From positions 76,792,724 to 76,856,723 of the forward strand of contig NC_134846.1 in the NCBI RefSeq assembly GCF_965363235.1: a DNA stretch of 64,000 bases, written 5' to 3'. A program made the translations under genes and the position numbers. This DNA is from Mytilus galloprovincialis. Its lineage: Eukaryota > Mollusca > Bivalvia > Mytilida > Mytilidae. This document shows, piece by piece, positions 50,001 through 59,000 of the stretch (its first letter is position 1; the number at the start of each line of letters is the position of its first letter). The notes below the pieces were generated by a model that worked only from the letters and a program-made list of their open reading frames with translations, did no database searches and had not been told where the DNA came from.

Positions 50001-53000
50001 TTTAAATGTTATATATCTGGTATTACCATTAACAAGAAACAGCACAAGCAAAACACCAATCTTAATGAATAATTTTTACTGCTATATACTGTAATCAATA
50101 ACTAATAAAACTTAACACTCTGGTAATAGATCATACAGTACATTATTATAAGTTTATACAATTCTTTCTCAGATTACTATAAGTCATTCTCTGTTTGTTG
50201 AAACCAACAAACTCTTCTTCATTGTTAAGTAATTGATACATCAAAAACGTAGATGCATTTCGTTTGGTTGCTAATATTATTGCCTTTCAAATAGCTGTCA
50301 GTAACTGCTAGTATTCTCAGATATGTACTTGATGTCTTTTTAGTTACAAGGATGTATAAATGCTCTGCCTTGTCTGGTTTGAGTTTTTGTAACTTGTTTT
50401 TCTGCTTTGTATCGATCTGATGAGTTCAGTCCTTTCAATTGATTTTTATAGTTTGTTCATATGTTATAGTGTTACACCACTGCCCTATTTTATGGGATAG
50501 TTGGGTGCCCGCTAATATGACTAATCCAGCAATATTCTGTATGTGCCTGTCCCAAGTCAGGAGCCTATAAATAAACTCATCATAGATACCAGGACTAGTT
50601 GTCGTTTGTTGCTGAATATCATAAATGTATTTCGTTCATTTTTTTGTAACATAAATCATACCGTTAGTTTTCTCGTTTGATTTTTATTTTACATTTATTA
50701 TTTCGGGACCTTTAATAGCTGATTTTGCTGTATGGGTTTTGCTCATTGTTGCATGCCGTACAGTTACTTTTCACAAATATCTGTAGTCATTTGGTATTTG
50801 ATCGAGAGTTGTCTCATTGCCAATTACGCAAAATCTTCCTTTTTGATATAAGCATACCAAAACAAAAACCAACTGTTCTGTTATCGAACGTCTTTTATTG
50901 CTATATACAGTTTATCAATAACTAACAAATAACTATTTCTACTCCAGTGATATATCATACGTTACATTATTATAAGGTTATATCAATCTTTCTTAGAGTA
51001 TTATAAGTAATTTTCTGCTTGTTGAAACCAAACAACCGTACTTCCTTGTAAAATGGTTGTTACATCAAATATTTAGCAGACATATGAAAGCTGAAAGTTG
51101 TGATAGTTCGTTTGCATGTCTGAAATATCCATTTTGAAAACTTATAAAATTTGATTTTTCACTGACATAGAAAATATTTTTTTTCAAAGTTTCGTAGTTT
51201 TTTAATTTGAATAATTTTCTCTATATCTGGTGGTGTTTCATTGATCACTTAAAAACATAAAGATCTTGCGTCTTAAGAATTACCATGCAGGTCATTGGAT
51301 GCGTACACAATTAACCAGAATCTTAATGTTCAAATCTCCAATTTCTCATGAACAATTTGACATTTGCATGTTAATCATGTGAATATTAAGATTAAGATGA
51401 TATAGCTTAACACATGTGTTTCATGGGAAGTTGTTGAATTCTACCGGAATTTCAAATGCTATGGAGGCATTTAATAGCACATGATACTTAAGAATAAAGG
51501 TATTAACAAAAATAACGAACTTCAATGTAATTTTATGCAAAGGGAAGTTCATAAAACTTGATAAAGTCAAATGTAAGACTATATCAACCAACGGAAAAAA
51601 TAGAAAATAATCATTATACCTCAGTTATCATGTTCTATATAAAAAGGTACACAATATTTTTACTATTTTTTAAGTTGCATGCGTTGCACTATTGGACCGG
51701 TCAATAGTTTCCAACTATTGGACCTGGTGAAACTATTTGACCGCAAGTCTCATTATATTTTGCGGAATTTCAAATGCAGCTACGGGATTGGATAATGTTG
51801 AAAATACCTTTTTTAAGTATTTAGTGGAAAAGTAAGTCTATTGTCCCCTGCGATACAAATATTGCCCTCGGCTATGCCTCAGGGCAATATTTTCACCTCG
51901 GGGACAATGAACTTACTATTCTACTAATACCTAGTCAAGAAGTATACACTGTTATATTCCTGATTCGGTACCAAAAATAGTGTGTTAAATCTGGTGTTAA
52001 AGCTAATTAAATGTCCCACTTGTTATGGAGTTGTTTGTCCATCCATTAAAATTCATAATTGGTTAATGTGACAACTATTTGGAATGCTGTTACTGGTTAA
52101 TACTAAAAGCTTGTATGAATATTATACTTTTGGTATAAGCATTCTCAAAAATTCACAAACAAAAACCAACTGTTTTGTTACTGAATGACTTTCACGGCTA
52201 ATACTGTTAATCAATAAATCACAAATGATTATTCTGACTCCGGTACTATATTATACGTTGCATTATTATAAGGTTATATAAATCGTTCTTAGATTACTAT
52301 AAGTCATGTTTTGTTTGTTGAAACCAAACAACTGTACTTCCTTGTAAAGTATTTGTTACATCAATACTTATAAGATCAATGAAAGCTGAAAATTGTGACA
52401 GTTTGTATTCAATGAGACAATTACCAAATAGAAAAAGTATGACAACAGAGGCCAACATAGATCTTAATAATCGAGGCTAACCTGTAATGGTTTATATATT
52501 TATCCTTTGGTTATTATGGATAGTAGTCTCATTTGTAATCATACAACGTCTCCCTCTTTTTTGTTGACATCAGTAAAACGTAGATCAAAACATTATCTTC
52601 AATTGAAAATGTAATGAGTTGTGACAGTCTCATTGAGAAAGAAAAAAGTCTTGCAGCAAGTATAACTGAAAGAGAACAACTGCTTACAATTATAAAGTTT
52701 TATTATTCTTAAACTGTGCTGGAAGATCCATGGCACTATGGCACCCATAATTTTACTATACATGTTTTGTTTAAGAACAGACAAAGACACATTGCATTAT
52801 TGACTCTGGAAATATAGTATTAGTTTCAGGCAATATACTGCTAACATAATATTTGATGCTGTGATAATCACAATATGAAAACATGCAATGTCAAAAATCA
52901 AATCATAGCTAGTATCCTAAATCAGAAATATCACTTCCATAGCGACAGAATTTTCTAACCTTTATTTATCTAGATTAGAATTTGCGAAGAAGTTTTGTCT

Positions 53001-56000
53001 TTTTGTTTATTGACATGAATTGAGACATCAATCAAATCTCTCTTCATAATCCAAGAAATTGTCATATAAATATCACGATCCTTGACCCAAGTATTGATAA
53101 ACATCATTAGATTTGTGAATGATGCAATTCATAGTATTGTTGAAAAATTCTCAAGTTTGGATATGAATAATGTCAATTCTGTTGTAAGAATATTTAATAA
53201 AAAAAACCCGATCATTTCATAGCTTTCGTGAAAATTAATTAAGACCTTAAAACTGGTCTTAGGGAACCACCATAGTGACTATCCAATTTAGGCATCGTGG
53301 GATATTAAGAAAAATACAATCCTAATAGTACATGCTGGTTCCAAAAATACAGTAAAAAGATTCATAACACAGAGCTTGTAAATAAAGGCAACAGTAGTAA
53401 ACTGCTGTTCTAAAGTCATGAATCGATTAAGAGGAAACAAATCCGGGTTACAAGCTAAACCCGAAGGAAACACATCGACTATGAGAGGAAAACAACGAAA
53501 CAACTAAAACGATTAAGGGCAACAAAAAATTAACGACAATGCAACATACATAGAAACGAACTATAAGATAACAACTACCATATTTCTGACTTGGTACAGG
53601 ACGTTTTAAGAAAAAATGTCGGTTGAACATGGTTTTGTGGCTAGCCGAACTTCGCGATTCATGGCAAGGTTAAATATACCGCTAAAATAGCAATACTAAA
53701 TGACATGTTATCAAGATTCCGTTGTTGCAAATATTTTTTTTATACTTAACCATGATGAAATGTCGGTTAAAATATTCGAAAGAAAGAAAAACTGATTTTT
53801 TTACGAAATGTTTGATAAAATTAAAAATTAAAATAGATTCCCATACGTATGATATTACTACGTAATGAATAAAAGCTACATTATTTACGTTTACTCTCCT
53901 TTAAATGCGTTCTATATTTGTAATAAAAGTAAAATACCAAGAAAAAAGTGCATGCCCTACAAAACAAAAATGCATAAAACAACTACCTACTGTTGAGAAA
54001 AATTTGCACAGAAAATGTTTTGCAACAAATATTTCTCTTTTATTTTTTAACTTTCTATGCTGAGAGCATCTTTCCTAGACGAGGGGTACACTCGCACATC
54101 TTGAGTATAGAAGATGTTTTAAGAGAGCCATTTAACAATTCGTAAGAAGTCTTTCGTAGATCAATTTGTCTTCGATAACGGTTATGAATTCTTTACTTTT
54201 TTCTTCTTTCGTTTATACTCTCAACCAGACGTAGTTTCTGTGATTAGTTGAGAAAAGGGGATGCATAGCTAATTTTGGCAATCTTTTAAATCTTTTTTAT
54301 GCCTAGACTCAAAATATTCTTCTTCTTTTTGGCCACTTGAACTCGCATCTGAACACGGAAATTAAAAACTAAAGGCCACTCACAATTATTCATGGACAAC
54401 TCTTACGGTGTGGTGATTGACATCTTTTACTAGCCTAGTAAAGGATTAATATTTGGTATTGTTTTATAGCTTGCTATACGGTATTTGTATTATGTGTTAC
54501 ATAGTGTGATAGTGACTGAATACGATATATATGGGGTCAGTAAATTCCATATGAAATTTATTGACTCCATATATATCGTATAAGATCACACACACACTAT
54601 GTAACGCATTTATATAACCAACCGACTATCTTAAGATATATCTCCCAATTGATACGAAATTCCCGTGCTTGCATTTCCTATCATGATTTTCTTGATAGAG
54701 GGTTACTGCTCACAAGGAAGCTATTAAACCAAGAGTTCCAAATGGTGAAGTTGAAATCATCCCTTCGTAAATTTTACGGACGCCATCACGAGTTGGTTGA
54801 CCGTTATGGAATAACCGTTTCACAAATGATGTCGGATATGTTCCTTACGTCGTAACTACAATCCTCTTCCCTTTCATGAATGTGACCTACCGAATTAGAC
54901 TATTTACCGGATTTGTAATCACATAAGCAACACGACGGGTGCCACATGTGGAGCAGGATCTGCTTACCCTTCCGGAGCACCTGAGATCACCCCCAGTTTT
55001 TGGTGGGGTTCGTGTTGTTTATTCTTTAGTTTTCTATGTTGTGTCATGTGTACTATTGTTTTTCTGTTTGTCTTTTTCATTTTTAGCCATGGCGTTGTCA
55101 GTTTGTTTTAGATTTATGAGTTTGACTGTCCCTTTGGTATCTTTCGTCCTTCTTTTAACATACATTTGTATGCATTAAGACAAGTGGCCTATCAAAGTCA
55201 TCAGGTCTTCAATTTTGTGAGTATGAAGAACCTACTTCCATTGGTCTTTACAAAAACAAATGCCAACAATAATAACTTATTAGTTTTAAATGTGTTTTAT
55301 AATTTATTTCAGTGTTCTTCATCATTTTTTTTTGTCTTTTGAAACCTTTAAGATTTGTCAATAACACCGTGTTGTTTTTATAAATCGATGTGACACAAGT
55401 AGTAACTGTGTATTGAAATAAGCCCGGCCTTCTAATACAATATGGAATATACACGGTCCCCACGCGATTGCTTTTAACCAATCATATTCCAATAAATGTA
55501 AAGGAGGTAATATAATGTTTGGTCTTATGCAAACTACTAAAATTGCTGGATTTACGTATCAGGATTTTGGATCGTCTTCAATTTCCGAAAGGCTTTGTGT
55601 TAAAGTTCGTACAATTTATTTTGCATGAACATTATAAGAATTTTAAGAATATCCTGTAATAGAAAAATCTTGTTAGTTTTGGCATTTACCGATAATAGGA
55701 ATAAAGATTACTAATACACACAGACAAAAATAATAATCTAACTGCTCGACTATTGACGTATATAAAACAATTAATACATATTGAAGATCATTTTAAACAA
55801 AAATGAAATAAAAAAAATAGCCGTTTGAAAATCATTGTTTTTCTTGTTGTTTTTTTCTTTGAAAAATATATAAATTCTGTTAGTAGATGATGGCATCTTC
55901 AAGAGATCCGAATCTACCAACACAATTTATGGTTAGGCTGGCAATTTTATTCACATAAAATCACTATCTCTAGATCCAATGTCTGGAAAATATGGAGCAG

Positions 56001-59000
56001 TGAAATTTAAGATAAATGCATTAATTTCAACTGATAACTGAATTATTGATTAAGGTTTTCAGGGCCCATAAATTTTGTTTGTAATTTACAGATTGTCAGG
56101 GGTATCTTTCATGAGATATTAATTGATATGCCAAAATTGCGTAATAAATAAATAGGTTTTTTAACACTTTTGATATCGTTATTATGTCTTCAATGTACAT
56201 TATAATAACTATCAAATTGGATTTGTCACTTTGCGTATAAAAGCACTAAGATTTGTTTAAAGGTTCATTGTTTATCTATTTGAATGATTTTCTTTGTATC
56301 CCATGCTGGTTCATTGACACATTAAAAACATAAAGTTATTGCGTCTAAAGAACTGCCTAGCAGGTAATTTGATGCTTACACGATTTACAAAAAACTGAAA
56401 TGCAAAACTACTCATTCTGATGAACAATATGACATTTGCATGTAAATCATGTGCATATTCCAATTAAAACAGATAAAGCTAAACACATTTGTTTTATGGA
56501 AATGTGTTTAAATCTGCTGGAACTATCATAATATTAATGTAAAAGGATCTTAAATGCTTTACATCAAAATTTTTGTTTTCATGTCTCTATAAAATCAAAA
56601 TGTTATTCAGTGCTACTCGTCAATATTGAAGACTATTATCATGATAAAGTATATTGAAATATTTCATTTCCTTGTAGTTTTTTCTTCGAAGGACGATTTG
56701 ATGGATACTAGAAAGTAGTTCAATTGTTTATGAAAGACAAAAAATAAACAATATCAAGGCATTCATATTTTTTTACGCAGAGTTAAATTCACAAACATCC
56801 TCAATTTCGTTTACTCTTACTTTAACAAAAATTGATTTAAAAAAACAAAATGGTGTTATATTGTTTTTAACCACACATATTGTCGTATCGTTATTTTAGT
56901 CAATACTCGGTGTGGTTTTGTTTGTTTAGTAAAATTTCAGAACCATTGAAATGGTTAACAAAATACGACCACGCGGTTTTTCTGAGAGGAAAATGATCGT
57001 CACAATTAACTTGTTTATCAATAATTATATGGGACAAAGTCCCCTATTACGGTAGAATATCAATACAAAAAAAATCGGGAAAATTTCCTGAATTTTTCAA
57101 TACAATAATGAACTCAAAATCGTTAACTTTTTTATCAGACTTTTTTAAATCCTCGCATTTGCGCAGAAATCTACTTCCTTTTTCCGGTCTAGTTTGCATT
57201 TTTTGAGCTTTGAATAAAATATATATTTATCAGTCTAGTAAAATATAGGATTGGAACTCAATACCAATTCATTTTTAATAATTGTTTGATATTAAAAAAC
57301 GTTACCTGATGAAAGCGTTTCTTTTACATTGAATATGACGTCATAACTTAAATAACGTCACAACTAAATCCCTAACAACAGAACCAAAATCGGAAACGTT
57401 ACGGTATTTCCGTTTCTTTTAACATGTTTGAATTAAAAAAACATTCGTCCCCATTCACAGGCAATGCCAGCCTCATATTATAAATTTAAAGTAAGAAACA
57501 AGGATATGGGTATATGTAAAGAGCTTCTACAGACCATGTTTAGATCATATCAATACTTCATCTTGTACTGAAACCACTGACATGATTGATATTGTGTTAT
57601 TCTTTTTTAGCGGAAACGATAGTACCTTAGCAAACGACACAGTTTTGCGATGCTGCGCCGGGTTATGTGTTGACCTATTGAAGATTCTCAGCACAGAGAT
57701 GAAATTTGATTACGATTTTTACGAAGTCCCGGATCAAACTTGGGGCCTTCCTGACCAGGTAGTTTATTATAAAACTATTGTTATTGAAAAAACCCTCTTT
57801 CATTTTAATTATTCATTGGAATCTGCTGAAACAGGAAGTTTAAATGCATGACCTCAAATAAAAGATCGATTCAAAAGTTTTCATTTTATTAAAGCAACTG
57901 AAGAATTAAATTGTCTTGCCAGAAGTGCCTATAATATTCAAAGACACAAATTATACAATACCAGCCTACAAAACGATAATGGTTTTCAAACAATTAATAG
58001 TGTTGCTCAAAGTTGATAAATGTGATACCTAATTTGTGAAATTGATTTGTTTCAATAAGATTTTACGTCAAATTAGTAACGATTTTAAAGAAATTGGTTG
58101 AAGTAGTTTTAAACGTTAGACGATACGGATTACAAAACTCATTGGCACAAGATGAAGCGTAATCAATTAAGTTTAAGGAGAACACATCGTTTTGTATTGT
58201 CAATGTGCTAAGAAATTAAGCTCTTTAACAGCGTTAAGACAAGGGTACAGATGGGGATAGTTTTCACTACATGCTGACAAGTGCTTCTTTAAGCTTAGAG
58301 GAACAAATTTAATTGGTATCAAAATGGCATTTCTCTTGTGAACAATTCCTTTTTATTACATTATATAAAGTGTGGAGGCTTTGGGAATTTGTTACATAAA
58401 AGGATAATAGTGCAAGTTAGTGGCATTTGTGACAAATGTTAAAAAAAAAGTTAATAAAAATCGTGACTATACATATTTGCAAGCCAGCTATAAATTCTGG
58501 TTAAACCCACATTTTGTTCTGCCTGTTCCAACTCAAGAATATCACCGTTTAGTTTTTTCACTCGTTCTGTTGGTTGAAAACTTTTGTTGTATGGTTATTC
58601 CTTTTTTTAATTTACCATGCAGTTCGATATTATGTTTTACATTTTGTTAGTTCTATTGCTGTTTGTCAATAAGAAAGAAACCCATCAACATGAAAATAAA
58701 TAACATTTTGAATTAAAACTGCATAATCAACTATTGACCTTAAGTTTGAATTGCTTTAGTTATAAAAGACTTAAAAAAATGATAGTCAGAAATATAAGAT
58801 GAATCTGTTGATTTTAAAAGTCGATTATTTTTTTTTCAAAGAATACAAGGAGTAATGATTTCTTAATTAAAAAAAAACATTTGCTGTTTAAAATTTTCGT
58901 CTAGAATATAATTATTGAAATTTGAAAAACTAAACATTCTTAAAATAACATTTGCTTATATTATAGGTAACTGGTGAGTGGAACGGTCTGATTAAAGAGG

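Larger units (their letters stand above)
48774..50275. repeat. Long inverted repeat around exon 7
   Basis: The arm at 48774-48900 and the arm at 50148-50273 appear almost exactly complementary over about 125 bases (for example TGCATCTACGTTTTTGATGT against ACATCAAAAACGTAGATGCA). Exon 7 lies between them. Two worn copies in the same orientation as the right arm lie at 50905-51070 and 52195-52370. Confidence 0.88.

Noticed and set aside
57330..57365. CRE-like TGACGTCA sites near GluN2 exon 8
   Set aside because: They sit inside an intron far from any start, and single matches of 8 bases are expected by chance.
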